Below the pieces are notes generated by a model. That model worked only from the letters and a program-made list of their open reading frames with translations, did not search any database and was not told where the DNA came from. DNA of 64,000 nucleotides, from the NCBI GenBank assembly GCA_030762175.1, contig CM060830.1:47701501-47765500 (forward strand), written 5' to 3'. Made by a program: the position numbers and the translations under genes. This DNA comes from Metallyticus violacea (Eukaryota > Arthropoda > Insecta > Mantodea > Metallyticidae). Below are positions 26,201-36,200 of this stretch, one piece after another; positions within the stretch are counted from its first letter, which is position 1; every line of letters begins with the position of its first letter.

Positions 26201-29124
26201 AAAGTTATCATCTGTTGTTTTCTGGTGTCGAAGTTTTCTGTACTCATAAACGAAGGTATTCAGTATATAAAAACGACTATTGTTTTTGTTTTCTAATACT
26301 CATGACACTGAGACCATGAGATATATTATACCAGCTTATAAGATGATTGAAATTCGGCAGAATAAGTTTAGGGACTTTGCATCCAAGTTTCCCAGCGGTT
26401 GTGTTTGGAACTATGGGAAAAATCTGAAAAAAAAATACATCAAGAAACTTAATTAACAGGGAATAACCCCACGGTGATATAAATCACCATTAAACAAGGA
26501 ATCTATACTTTATATTGACTAATGAACTTTTCTATCACGGACGCCAAGTTGCCATAGCATCAAGCATACAGTGTAGCTGATCATGAATTCTTACGCTTAT
26601 ATCTTGTTTCCGAAGGGATTATTCTGTCTCCATAAATGATAAAGTAGTTAGATTAATATATGAATATTACATTTAAGTTTTTTTCCCCTCATATTTGGCC
26701 TCAGATAATATGAAAGCTTAGAAATGAAGACTTTTTTTTAATGGTGTTTAGCGCCCGCTTTTACTGCTGAGGCCCCAGAGGCGATGGGCACTGATGATAC
26801 AGGAAATGAAATGTTAATGTGGGAAAGAATTTCTTTTTTAAAGGAAGGAAACGTTCCGGGCCTAACTTTAGGGCAACTCCGCGGCATTTGCCATTTATAA
26901 GGACTGGGGAAAACCTGAAAAAAAACTTTAAATCAGGAAGAACGGTCCTGGGAATCGAACCCCAGACCACCCGCTCAAGATTTCGCGTCTTAGCGACCTT
27001 GGCCACTCATGGCGGTAAATGAAAACTCACAAAATATTCATAAAAGATGAAAAATGTTACTCTTTTTGGTGAGATATTATACATTAATTAATGAAAGTAT
27101 TAAAGGTTTATAAATAGGATAATTTGAAATAATCTGATGGCTATGTGTAAAGCATATTTGACCAAATTAATTCCACATTTCATGTTATGAATATTAAACA
27201 AAAGATGTGTCTCTTCTTCTAGAAATGGTACACGACTCAGCAGCGCCAAGGCGTTTCTGCGCCCAATCCGTGACAGAGAGAACCTAATGGTTGTTCTAAA
27301 CGCTACTGCAACCAAAGTGTTGATTGATCCCACTTCAAAGAGGGCCTACGGTGTGGAATATGTGGTGTCATCGGAAAACGGCAACGTCAAAAAAACTGTA
27401 CAGGTAAAGCATAAAATGTGGTTCATTCTAAACGTGATGAGCAATTTGAAAATAAAGCTTAAGTTTCTAGATAAAATTTCGTCACTTAAGCTAAGCAATA
27501 GAAAAAAAAAATGACTACTGCATATACAGAGTGGTTAATTAATAGGTGAATTGGTAAAGAAGTGTTGCATAAACCGAGCTGCACAAAATTTTGTGCTGTT
27601 ATACAGGGTGACTCAATGGGATATGACGGTTTTCAAAACCGTCTTGTCGGACACTCGTATAGAAGTAAATGAAAATTTTCATTTAAGCAATAAGTTGCAT
27701 AATGAAATTTATTAATGTGAATTTATTTTTTTAAAAATCACATTTTTTAAGTGGACTCCATGACAATGAACACATTCGTGTAATCGGATCCGGAAGTTCA
27801 CTATAATTCGTTGAAATAAAACATGTTTTTTAACTGCATGATGGTCCGTGACCTATCGCAGTACATTTAACTTTTCAAGTGTCTCCATAAAAAGCAGCCT
27901 GCTACCGTCAGATGTGGAGATCGCCCTGGCCAGGCAACATCAGCAAAATGAAAATGTATATGTCCAGGAAACAGGATCCGCGGAGTATTCACTGTTTCAT
28001 TGAGAGGTGTGAGTTGTGGCACCATCCTGCTGGAACCAAAACCCAGTTTCGTTATTATTATTATCTGAAAGTTCAGTGTTGCCAGCATTTCTGGCATAAT
28101 TAAATTCTCTCCTAAATCTTCACTGAATGCAGGAGATTGACTTAGATTTAATACATCTTATAAAATCGAATACACGTTTCTTACCGCCCAATTACCCATA
28201 CTGTTGTTTACTAAACAGACAGAATAATTCCATGGAATTGGTTACATAACAACCGTACCGTAACTGTAACGCAATTTCTGAAAACCTTCATATTCCATTA
28301 GGTCACCTTAGATTTTTAATAAATAAATGTAATTAATAAATTGCATTGTGTACTTATTCCTTGAAAAAGTAGTTTTATTTAATTCCACATGAAGATTCTG
28401 AAAACCGTCATATTCCATTGGGTCACCCTATACTTTAAAACAAGTCTTAAGATTTGTACCAACTTCACCGTGTTTTTTATTTGTTTTGTTTTGTTTTGTT
28501 TTTTTTGAAAAAAAATTCTGCTTGGGCCACCTTCTTTCGTAGTTTTGCAAACAGATGGTTAACTGCCTTCTAGCACTATCTAACAGAAGCAACTACTTTG
28601 CAGTTTGCCTTATTGACTAAAGGAAAGCACATTGTTACAGGTGACCAGAGAAGTTATCTTATCAGGAGGAGCTGTAAACTCTCCACAGTTGCTGATGTTG
28701 TCCGGAGTAGGTCCCAAAAATCTTCTCAACCAAGTAGGCATTGCACCCATTCACGACCTTCCCGGGGTCGGACAGAACCTTCACAACCACGTAGGCACTG
28801 TCCTGCCTTTCAAACTAAACTCCATCAACGACACCATGGATCTCAACTGGGCTTCTGCTATGGAGTACCTGCTGACCCGCACAGGGCCTATGTCCAGTAC
28901 TGGTCTATCACAGGTGAGTAAATCAAGGTACACTATTATCGACTTAGTAAATAATCAATAACGTTTAGAAACTATTTGATTACATCTTTCTACACCCTTG
29001 AAAATCTTTTAGATTCAACGTCTAAATCCTCTTTTGGTGTTTACTTTCCTCTTAACTAGAACTTTAGACAAATGGAAAAACATCTAAATGTGTGCAAAAA
29101 TTTAAATTTAAAAAAAGCATTGTT

Positions 29125-29181
<57 letters not shown>

Positions 29182-32100
29182 AAATATGGTTTTGCTACCT
29201 CCAGCAACGATATCTTGAATTTTACTTGAGATAACTATATTATTGATTTTCTCTTTCTTTCCCATTACACATTCCCTGATTTATTTCTTTTCGTACACTC
29301 CTAACAACGTGTTGCTTTATGTTCCTTTAAATATCAGCATTTACATTAGCCATAAATTGAGATTAACAAGGTTCTATGTAATTTTAAATTTTATAGGAGA
29401 GTATTTTTTAAGTTTAATAATAAAATGAAAGTGTTTGAATGTTTTAAAAATCACTCTGTCTTGGTAGCTACTAGTTTAACATATTGTTTATTAAATTTTC
29501 AATCTATAATCTTCAGAAGAAATACTTTTATTAAGCATTAAGGTAAAACATTATAGTATTGTTCTCAAAAAACTAAGATGTGATACTTGCATTTCTTTCT
29601 GAAGATTTTGTTATAATAGAAGAAAAGGAATCAAGATATTAAAATAATACATTTTTATTTTCTGCAACATTATTTGGCATCATTAATATGCAAAACATAT
29701 CACATCGTCTTGATATGGAAAAAAAAAATTCCGTACCATATCTTTCTTTTCTTTAAAAATGTTATGCGTTGTATGCTTACCTTTGTATCCTAGCTACACT
29801 TATTACCATGAGTATTATAGATGAACTTTTTACATTACTAGTGTTGTTAAAAAGAAGTTTTTACAATCTCTCACTTTCTTGTCCCACTTGAAAAACAACA
29901 TACTTAAAGCATAGTTATATTTTGAGCATTTAGTTCCAATTTTACATTCAGATCTATGTACATTTTTGATTACGAAACACTGTCTTTTTCTTCAGTTAGC
30001 TCGTAATTAGGAGTGAAAACATTTCAGAAAAAAGTAAAATACCTTGGACAATCTTTTGTTGCTATCCTAGTAATTTCTTTGACATGATCTCTGCTTGGCA
30101 CCTGCTGTCTTTCCTCACTACAGTTTTACATGAAGACTCTTTTTGTAGTTCTTCGCTTCTTTGTAGGAGCTTTTCTGTATCTGATTTACAAAATTAATGC
30201 AAATAAGAGACAAATTGATAGATCTGCCTTCATCACTCCTGGATTCAGTATTATTATCTGTTTCTATTTTTTGGGAGGGGGAAGTAAGTGAAGAAGGCAG
30301 ATAAATGCTCATATATCTCAGCAAATAACCAAAAAAGTAAGAAAATTACTTTTCATGCATTCAGATTAAAATTTGAAAGAAAATAATACAGAAATAGCTT
30401 TAAGTATGAACCATCATTTTCCCAGAATAAAAGATATGTGAAAGAAAATTAAGCGTATTTAACATGCTGTTGAATTGTTTAATATTCAGAATATGTTCAA
30501 ATTATCTTATGTGGAAAATATAGATTTACTGCAGACGTTTCTAAGTTTAACTAATTTGTATTGTCTCGTTATGTCTTATATTAAACTCCTCTTTACTTAT
30601 TTTAATTACTCTTGAAATCTTACATAATCTTAATGTAAACAATCTTATATAACCTACAGAAAGAACCACGATAAGAATTAGCAATAATCTCACCGAGACC
30701 AAAATCTAAATTTTAATATAACAATCCATCAAATTTATCTCTTAAGCTGAAATTCGTTCTTGCTTTTAGAAGTGTACTAGAATTTCTTCACTGCTATTAC
30801 TGGACAAATCATGCTAATTAAAAAGCTCTTGAAGATCACATCTGTAGCTTCTGGGCCAACCTGCGTTCATATATCAGGAAGATTAGGAAAGCTTTTATAA
30901 ATTCTAAATAGTGGTCCAAACGGAATTTCTAACCTCATTAAGAGCAAATGAATTTAGGGTACAGTGGGAAACCTAACCTAACTCTACATATTTTTGTAAT
31001 CTACAGCAATGCTTTCTCTTCGCGGATCGCATCGTTCGCTTCTACAATAGCGATACATTATCCTTGTATTAACTCTGTAATAAAGCACTAATGGCTCGCA
31101 AGATGGATGTTAGCAAGGGTGGGCGCATCTGTTGTCGACCCCATTTTTCTACATAAACGGCCATTTATACGATAAGTAACTTCCCCACCAGGGCTCATAA
31201 AGGTCTGTTTCGGTGAACGATTTGTTACCTCGATCTCGTTCGAATTGCTTCCTTTTGAAACAAATAGACATCTGAAAGTTCCTCTGCCCCTTTACGTAGC
31301 AAAGTCTAGAAATGCGTGTCCTGCAAACGAGTTCCAAATGCGTTCTTTGCAAGTAGTGGCATTTCGGCAGTTATTGTATGGCTTTTGCTGTATTCATTAT
31401 AAATAATTTATATGAAACACTTTTAATTACATTAGATTCTTGATTATCCGACATAACCTGAATATGAATGGGGTCATTTGGCTGAAAAGGATCGATCATA
31501 CAATATAACGGAAATAAGATATAAAATAAGAATATTTATAGAATTAAAATAATAATCACAGGTTTTATTTAGGAAATAAACGTAACATAGAAAAATGTTT
31601 TATTTTATTTAGTCAACTCAAAAGTATATAGAAACAATGTACAAATATTATATACCATTGTCGCACATCTGCCGAGCATTGTTGTTGACATTGTTAAACC
31701 GAAGTTCAATTCATTTCTTCGTTGTATGAAGGCCACTACAGGGAAAGATGTTGGTTTGGTTTATTTACGGACGCTCATTAACATCTCAGGTCACCAATGT
31801 CCCATTCAATTCAGAGCGTGAAACGGCCGATAAATTTTGCTACAGGTCTCTTCTATAAGGGTTGAAGTTATTTTACTAGCCGTAAATCTACAGCACAGCT
31901 TTACTTCCCTTCCGAATAAAGCCATACTTTGGATTATAAGCCCGAAAAAAATCCATAAACCCTGGTCAGGATTGAACCCATGATCTTGGGTCTACGAGGC
32001 TAATATAGTTAACACCAGGACTGACCTCTAGTGTTAAGTCCTGTTTCCATCATTCAGAATAGAAATTTTAAATTCGAAACGTAAAGGTTCTATCTGCTAA

Positions 32101-33148
32101 TGTTTATTTTAGAATGTCATATATACGCATTATTTAGCCCTGTATTCTGCAGATACTATAAACTAAGGCGATAACATACAACAGCCAAAAGAACATTCAA
32201 TTTTGCTTATAACTTTCAAGTATATACTTCAAATGTCTCTCCTGTAAATTAGCTTTCCTGTAGACAGAGTCTCTTAGATAAACATTGACTTCTATCAACA
32301 CAAATTAAACCTTGTATTATTTCTTCCAGGTAACTGCAAGGCTGAACTCTAAATATACTGACCCAGCTGGTGATTATCCGGATATCCAGGTCTTCTTTTC
32401 CGGCTACATGGCCAACTGTGCCAATACTGGGATGATGGACGAACACGCGGACGCCAAGCACGACAAGAAGAGGATGATATATGCTTTTCCCGTGGCGCTT
32501 CATCCCAAGAGCATGGGTTACCTAGCTCTACGCAGTTCTGATCCTCTGGATCATCCTCTCATATACCCCAACTATCTCAGCGACCCTGCTGATGTGGCCA
32601 CTCTCATCGCTGCAATCAACGTCACGATGCAATTGGAGAATAGCCGCGTGCTACGTGACACCTACGGCATAGAGCTCGACAAAACTCCGATTCCTCAATG
32701 TAGCAACATGACCTACGGCTCCGACCCTTACTGGGAGTGCTACGTCAGACACCTGACTGCTCCGGAAAACCATCAGGCTGGATCCTGCAAGATGGGACCT
32801 GCTTCTGACCCTATGGCTGTTGTCGACAGCTCTCTGCGGGTCCACGGAGTGCCCGGACTTCGCGTCATCGACGCTTCTGTCATGCCCTACGTAGTGTCAG
32901 GCAATACTAACGCCCCCACGATCATGATAGCCGAGAAAGGAGCGGACATGATCAAGCAAACGTGGCAAATGTCTGTAAGCAACAGATTTGGGGACCTGAG
33001 CACCACTGCGGCACCGTCGAAGAGACCTATCAAGGGAAGATGGCCACACGGAAATCCTCCACGTCCTCTCTACCACAACCACTACTATAATGCACCTTTG
33101 CCTATGCATAACCAGTGGCAGTGGCCCCCAGCTTACATTCACTACTGA
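22840..33148 (+). CDS. Gld: Glucose dehydrogenase-like GMC oxidoreductase, five 3' coding exons (start exon not found)
   Basis: Joining 22840-23250, 25096-25424, 27223-27403, 28641-28913 and 32330-33148 gives one open frame of 670 residues ending in TGA. Every junction has GT/AG borders and keeps frame. Seen: the Rossmann FAD site near residues 57-67 (DFIVIGGGSGG), GMC signature 1 at 136-147 (GKVLGGTSVLNG), signature 2 at 317-331 (GAVNSPQLLMLSGVG), the active-site His in ENHQAGSCKMG (His546) and GNTNAP (Asn592). The family are FAD enzymes oxidising sugars or other alcohols; insect glucose dehydrogenase is usually secreted and linked to cuticle, immunity or reproduction. The N-terminal CDC motif and cysteine-containing lead match insect Gld rather than ecdysone oxidase or ninaG types, but the substrate cannot be read from sequence. 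The first codon here is GCT in phase 0, so the initiator and probably the signal peptide lie in an upstream exon. Introns are 1845, 1798, 1237 and 3416 bp. Confidence 0.93.
23251..25095 (+). other. Gld intron 1
   Basis: AT-rich intron of 1845 bp with consensus donor and acceptor. Its one recognisable element is a sense SINE of family 3 at 24383-24720. Confidence 0.85.
24383..24720 (+). mobile_element. Family 3 SINE in Gld intron 1
   Basis: The tRNA-like head has an A-box-like TGGTACAGTGATTGGCG and a B box CGGGTTCGATTCCCG. The body shares GAGGACAACTGGGGAGCTAC and the following layout with the antisense copy at 33912-34213. Confidence 0.75.
25096..25424 (+). CDS. Gld: Gld-like exon 2: completes GMC signature 1
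   Basis: Acceptor TTTGCAG ends at 25095; donor GTAAGT starts at 25425. It encodes residues 138-246 plus two bases of codon 247. It opens with VLGGTSVLNGMMYVRG, completing the family signature begun in the previous exon, so the intron falls inside the FAD-contacting motif. It continues with the DYDKWAEAGNPGW block and the lid/substrate region (SEDNLELN, EYHATGGPL). The codon split AG|A restores Arg247. Confidence 0.95.
25425..27222 (+). other. Gld intron 2
   Basis: Intron of 1798 bp carrying an antisense family 2 SINE at 26734-27015. The rest is AT-rich with no recognisable coding content. Confidence 0.85.
26734..27015 (-). mobile_element. Family 2 SINE in Gld intron 2
   Basis: Antisense copy with B box GGGTTCGATTCC (minus strand) and the family tail ending GCGCTAAACACC. 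The flanks AAATGAAGACT (26722-26732) and AAATGAAAACT (27017-27027) look like a target-site duplication with one mismatch. Confidence 0.88.
27223..27403 (+). CDS. Gld: Gld-like exon 3
   Basis: Acceptor TTCTTCTAG ends at 27222; donor GTAAAG starts at 27404. The first base completes Arg247; 60 codons follow (residues 248-307). The RNGTRLSSAKAFLRPI motif and the beta strand LMVVLNATATKVLID are the usual GMC segment between the two signatures. The exon ends in phase 0 after TVQ. The fact that both single-base phases match across intron 2 strongly supports these borders. Confidence 0.94.
27604..28430 (-). mobile_element. TIR-bounded DNA transposon with transposase remnant (IS630-Tc1-mariner type) in Gld intron 3
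   Basis: The left end CAGGGTGACTCAATGGGATA and right end (minus strand TAGGGTGACCCAATGGAATA) are matching terminal inverted repeats of about 35 bp, each bordered by TA. On the minus strand, 27867-28097 encodes a broken transposase C-terminal part with WPGRSPHLTVAGCFLWRHLK, a decayed form of the SPDLTP..FLWGYLK motif. An extra, diverged end copy lies inside at 28275-28312. At 827 bp it is internally deleted and not autonomous. Confidence 0.85.
28274..28312 (-). repeat. Internal second copy of the transposon's right terminal repeat
   Basis: TTCTGAAAACCTTCATATTC and GGTCACCTTA repeat the right end at 28396-28430 with a few changes, about 120 bp apart. Confidence 0.8.
28641..28913 (+). CDS. Gld: Gld-like exon 4: GMC signature 2
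   Basis: Acceptor TTGTTACAG ends at 28640; donor GTGAGT starts at 28914. It encodes 91 residues (308-398), phase 0 at both ends. It contains REVILSGGAVNSPQLLMLSG, covering GMC signature 2, then VGPKNLL, the LPGVGQNLHNH motif near the flavin, and the beginning of the substrate domain (NWASAMEYLL, GPMSSTGLSQ). An open frame also runs in the neighbouring register over this exon but has no family similarity. Confidence 0.95.
29127..29178. repeat. (TA)n microsatellite
   Basis: About 25 uninterrupted TA units in Gld intron 4. Confidence 0.97.
31752..32021 (-). mobile_element. Family 1 SINE in Gld intron 4
   Basis: Antisense copy. Starts with the complement of the AATAAATCAAA-type tail, carries ACGGCC/TTTCACGCTCTGAATTGAATG-like body positions, the B-box region near 31970-31985, and ends near the complement of GGTCCTGG. 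It is diverged from the other copies. Confidence 0.82.
32330..33148 (+). CDS. Gld: Gld-like terminal exon: substrate domain, catalytic His and C-terminal tail
   Basis: The acceptor TTTCTTCCAG ends at 32329, and the TGA stop is at 33146-33148. It encodes residues 399-670. Landmarks are PDIQVFFSGYMANC, HPKSMGYLALRSSDP (typical insect GMC core), YWECYVRH, the ENHQAGSCKMG active-site loop (His546), the RVIDASVMP strand and GNTNAPTIMIAEKGADMIK. The second active-site position is Asn592 rather than His. The family core normally ends just after the MIK helix. Here about 55 more residues follow, rich in P, H, N, W and Y. Such a tail is not part of the catalytic fold; it could be a low-complexity extracellular extension. 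Confidence 0.95.
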   Translation, partial: VTARLNSKYTDPAGDYPDIQVFFSGYMANCANTGMMDEHADAKHDKKRMIYAFPVALHPKSMGYLALRSSDPLDHPLIYPNYLSDPADVATLIAAINVTMQLENSRVLRDTYGIELDKTPIPQCSNMTYGSDPYWECYVRHLTAPENHQAGSCKMGPASDPMAVVDSSLRVHGVPGLRVIDASVMPYVVSGNTNAPTIMIAEKGADMIKQTWQMSVSNRFGDLSTTAAPSKRPIKGRWPHGNPPRPLYHNHYYNAPLPMHNQWQWPPAYIHY

Positions 33149-33340
33149 AGAGGATAAACCTCAGTCATATACAACCATGTGTCATCTGGTTGAACCACAC
33201 CAAAGATACATGTAACAGGCTATTTAATTTTACTGTCTGATTGGTGGCAATCAAGTATTTCTCTGCAACAGCACTCTAACCGAGAATGAAGGAAGACCTG
33301 CTTTTTCATGTATAGTTAATAAAATCAACTGCCCAAACAG
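33149..33340 (+). terminator. 3' UTR and polyadenylation signal of the Gld-like gene
   Basis: A canonical AATAAA lies at 33318-33323, 170 bp after the stop. The transcript would end roughly 10-30 bases later. No coding signal is seen between stop and signal. Confidence 0.65.
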
Positions 33341-33911
33341 TTGATCAATGCTACTGCATGCTTCGTTAAGAACCTCGAGATTGCTTTTAACTCAGTCATT
33401 CTGCATTTCCCGCCTATTTGGTTTTTAGTCGTACTGGATCGATATAAAAGTAATGTTTCATATGCCATTTATCAAAATATTTATTTGCTAATTAACGTAA
33501 TTTATTAGTAATTTTCCTGCATCTTTTCATAAATATTTTGTTATTTTTACGCCAAGGTTACCGTAATTTTCTATGCTCTTCACTTCACGAAATGGCAACA
33601 ATGAAATTTACTGAAGTATGAAACGAGTATGCCATTTCTAGGCTACAAAGAGCGCGAGAAAAAAAAAAAACAGGTAATTCGGTTTTTGCAATTGCTTTCT
33701 TTGTGTTTAAACTATTAAAGTCTTGGTTTGTCGAAATGAGTCAAGATTATCCACAATCCTCTAAAATAAACAAAAACACTACAATAACACAAACTAAGAC
33801 ATTTTATACAATTCAATAATCACCCAAACTAACAATAAATCCGCTTTCATTTATAGAACACCTACCCTTAACAGCCTTATATCCATACTTTTTATCTACA
33901 TCTTCTTCTTT
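33324..33911. other. Downstream flank of the Gld-like gene
   Basis: AT-rich, with an A-rich tract at 33659-33670. No coding content was recognised. Confidence 0.5.
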
Positions 33912-34213
33912 AGCCTTTTACAACTCCATTTGGGCCTTACCGCGACGACCGCTGCGTCCTCTCCATCACATGATGTCATTGGTAGAGGGCAGTATTGCAG
34001 GGAGGCATGTGATCAGCACATCACATCCTGCCGACCCCTTTATCGCGGTTTACTAGATCGCAGATCGCCATCTCTCCATCAGGTAGCTCCCCAATTGTCC
34101 TCATGAGGCTGGGTGGGTCCCGTTCCACAGATCTCCCTAACTTAGAAAAATTCCTAAGTAGGTACCGGGCTTCCTGGCCTGCAGTCAGCAACGCTAACCA
34201 CTAGACCAAGGAT
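33912..34213 (-). mobile_element. Family 3 SINE, antisense
   Basis: The minus strand starts CCTTGGTCTAGTGGTTAGCG (A box), has GAGGACAATTGGGGAGCTAC in the body, and ends in a GTAAGGCCCAAATGGAG segment that parallels the end of the intron 1 copy. The B box region has diverged, so this copy has lost a clean GGTTCGAAT. Confidence 0.78.
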
Positions 34214-34289
34214 GTGGACTTTTATCTACTACATATATCAAAACACCGCTATCGACCAACTGCACAAGGCAAACACAATTGAACTCTAA

Positions 34290-34660
34290 GATCGTCTCTC
34301 TTTACTGACCATAGCCATTATTTGTTCTTAACTCTATACAAATATACCACAAAATTCCTGATTTGTCTTTGGTCACCAAATTTTTTTCGTTGCAATTTGC
34401 TTATTTAACTTTAACCATTTACCATGTTGTCTCCATTCACTTGCTTCTGAACATTCAAACGAAATATGTTCTACAGTTTCCAAATTTGCACATTAAGAGC
34501 AAACTCCGTGCTCACAATTACTTCTAAAACACCTTAAGTTTCAGATTCCTAATCTAAAGTATGTCCTGTCCTCTCTTCTCCTGCTTATTAAATTTACTAA
34601 TGTGTATCTATCTCTTCTAACATTCTATTTTATCTCTTGATAGAATCCTAGCGACCTCTT
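34290..34660 (-). pseudogene. LINE (non-LTR retrotransposon) 3' ORF relic
   Basis: Minus-strand frames include a Cys/His cluster with CEHGVCS..C..LETVEHISFEC (about 34440-34530), the form of the zinc-knuckle-like segment at the end of many reverse transcriptase ORFs. Stops and frameshifts break it. Assignment rests on this motif only. Confidence 0.5.
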
Positions 34661-35485
34661 CTCAGTGTTATACAACTGTCTGAAACATGAATAATTTTGA
34701 GTTGTTTTTGCACCGCGTATCGCTCCATATGATGAAACTAATGACACGTGGTGACAACCCAGTAAAACTGACAACATAAGGATGCCATGCATCACGATAC
34801 ATAAATAAGAATATTACTTTTACATCTCCTCCAAGCGACAGGGAATTATCTGAACACATATAAGAGTTTTCAACACTGTGGATAGTAAAAATGACCTGGA
34901 TCTTGATCGACCAAACTTGAGCTGCTTGAATATTGCGGGTTGTTGAATGTTTCTGTTTTATAAAGGAATTAGGCTAATATCTTTATGACTCCTATTACCA
35001 TAAAACAGCAAGCACGAAGCAAAATCAGATCTCTAAGTTTAAAAGTTTAAAATATACGTGCTCGCTGTGGGATACACGCAGTAATGCCCTAAAGCAAACT
35101 CGTGTGTTCACAATGGGAGCGAGAAAATAAATAAGAGCAGGAAATAACAAAATAGCTGGGCTGGGAGGTTGTTGCAGAGAACTTTTATACTAATGTACTG
35201 TTGATATTGTTGTGTGTGTGTATTTATGTGGTTTAATTTAACCCCTAAAGACATTGTTAACGGTGCTGCAACAGACATTTACGATCTCAGACACTGGAAA
35301 GTAATATTGTTATCTACTGACAGCATTATATTCAACTGCACCATTGTTTCGTCATGAAATTCGTCCCTCACTGTTACTGACATTTCATTAAAAGTACAAT
35401 TTTCCATTTGTGAATATTTATTTTATTAAAAAAAATATCCTTGCCTATGACTCCCTAAAAATTATTCCATATTTCATTTGAAATA
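34661..35485. other. No recognised gene
   Basis: AT-rich; a short minus-strand open frame (34668-34859) shows no domain. Confidence 0.4.
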
Positions 35486-35489
35486 TATA

Positions 35490-36200
35490 AGGGTGTTTCA
35501 AAAAGTATATTAAGTATATTGAAATATAAAACTATTTATATAGTAAGTAATATTTAGAATATATAGAGTAACCGGAACCAACTTACTGTGTTTTGCTGTA
35601 GAGGAAAGCGTCGCTCGTTACAACAGTTTTTAAAGCTATTACTTGCCAAGACTATTAAAGGCCGTGCTGAAACCAACCATCGCTACCCGTGCATTTCTGG
35701 CACTTCTTCGTATAACTATCCATCATTTGCTGCAGTTCACATTGTAGTTATTTTGGTATTTTATTTCAGTTCTTTCAGAGTATTTTTGATATAGTTCAGA
35801 GATAAAAGCCGCAAGGGGTTAGGTCGGTGACCAACGGGGTCGCAATTCTGTCATTTTGAAATATATTTCAATTTCTCTCATCAAAATATTTTCTATATGT
35901 GCTGTGGCACAGTCTTGTTGAAAAACGCAAACTCACGCTTCCTTTGGCTTGATTCTCTTTCTCAAAAAGAGAGAGACAGAGTGTGCAAAATTATATGCCA
36001 TAGCTATTTTATATGGTTTTAACTCTCACATTTTAGCAGCTGTTTACACACAGCCATAATAAATGTCTGTTTACTGTGAAGGATATCAAAGTGATTTTGG
36101 GGGAAATTCTCCGAACGATGACCAATATTAGCTAACGTATCTTCAGAGAGAAAGCTACACTGTCTGTAGATTTCTTAGACTGAACACTCTATGTTATCTG
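35490..36200 (-). pseudogene. Mariner/IS630-like transposase relic
   Basis: The left edge reads AGGGTGTTTCAAAAAGTA, like a mariner terminal repeat. On the minus strand a frame near 35840-35935 reads CVFQQDCATAHIENI, the catalytic FQQDGA.AH motif; a neighbouring frame then gives TDLTPCGFYL, a decayed SPDLTPCDFYLWG block. At least one frameshift and several stops separate them. No right terminal repeat was found. Confidence 0.75.

Larger units (their letters stand above)
27404..28640 (+). other. Gld intron 3, two-thirds filled by a DNA transposon
   Basis: This 1237-bp intron holds a TIR-bounded element (27604-28430). The remaining sequence includes a T-rich GTTTT repeat near 28480-28505. Confidence 0.85.
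28914..32329 (+). other. Gld intron 4
   Basis: The longest intron found (3416 bp). It contains a (TA)n tract at 29127-29178 and an antisense family 1 SINE at 31752-32021. About 29200-31700 is AT-rich with nothing recognised. Confidence 0.85.

Noticed and set aside
28598..28921. 107-codon frame overlapping Gld exon 4
   Set aside because: Wrong register. The neighbouring frame carries GMC signature 2 with matching splice sites.
32249..33142. Minus-strand frames opposite the Gld terminal exon
   Set aside because: They are shadows of the strongly supported coding exon.
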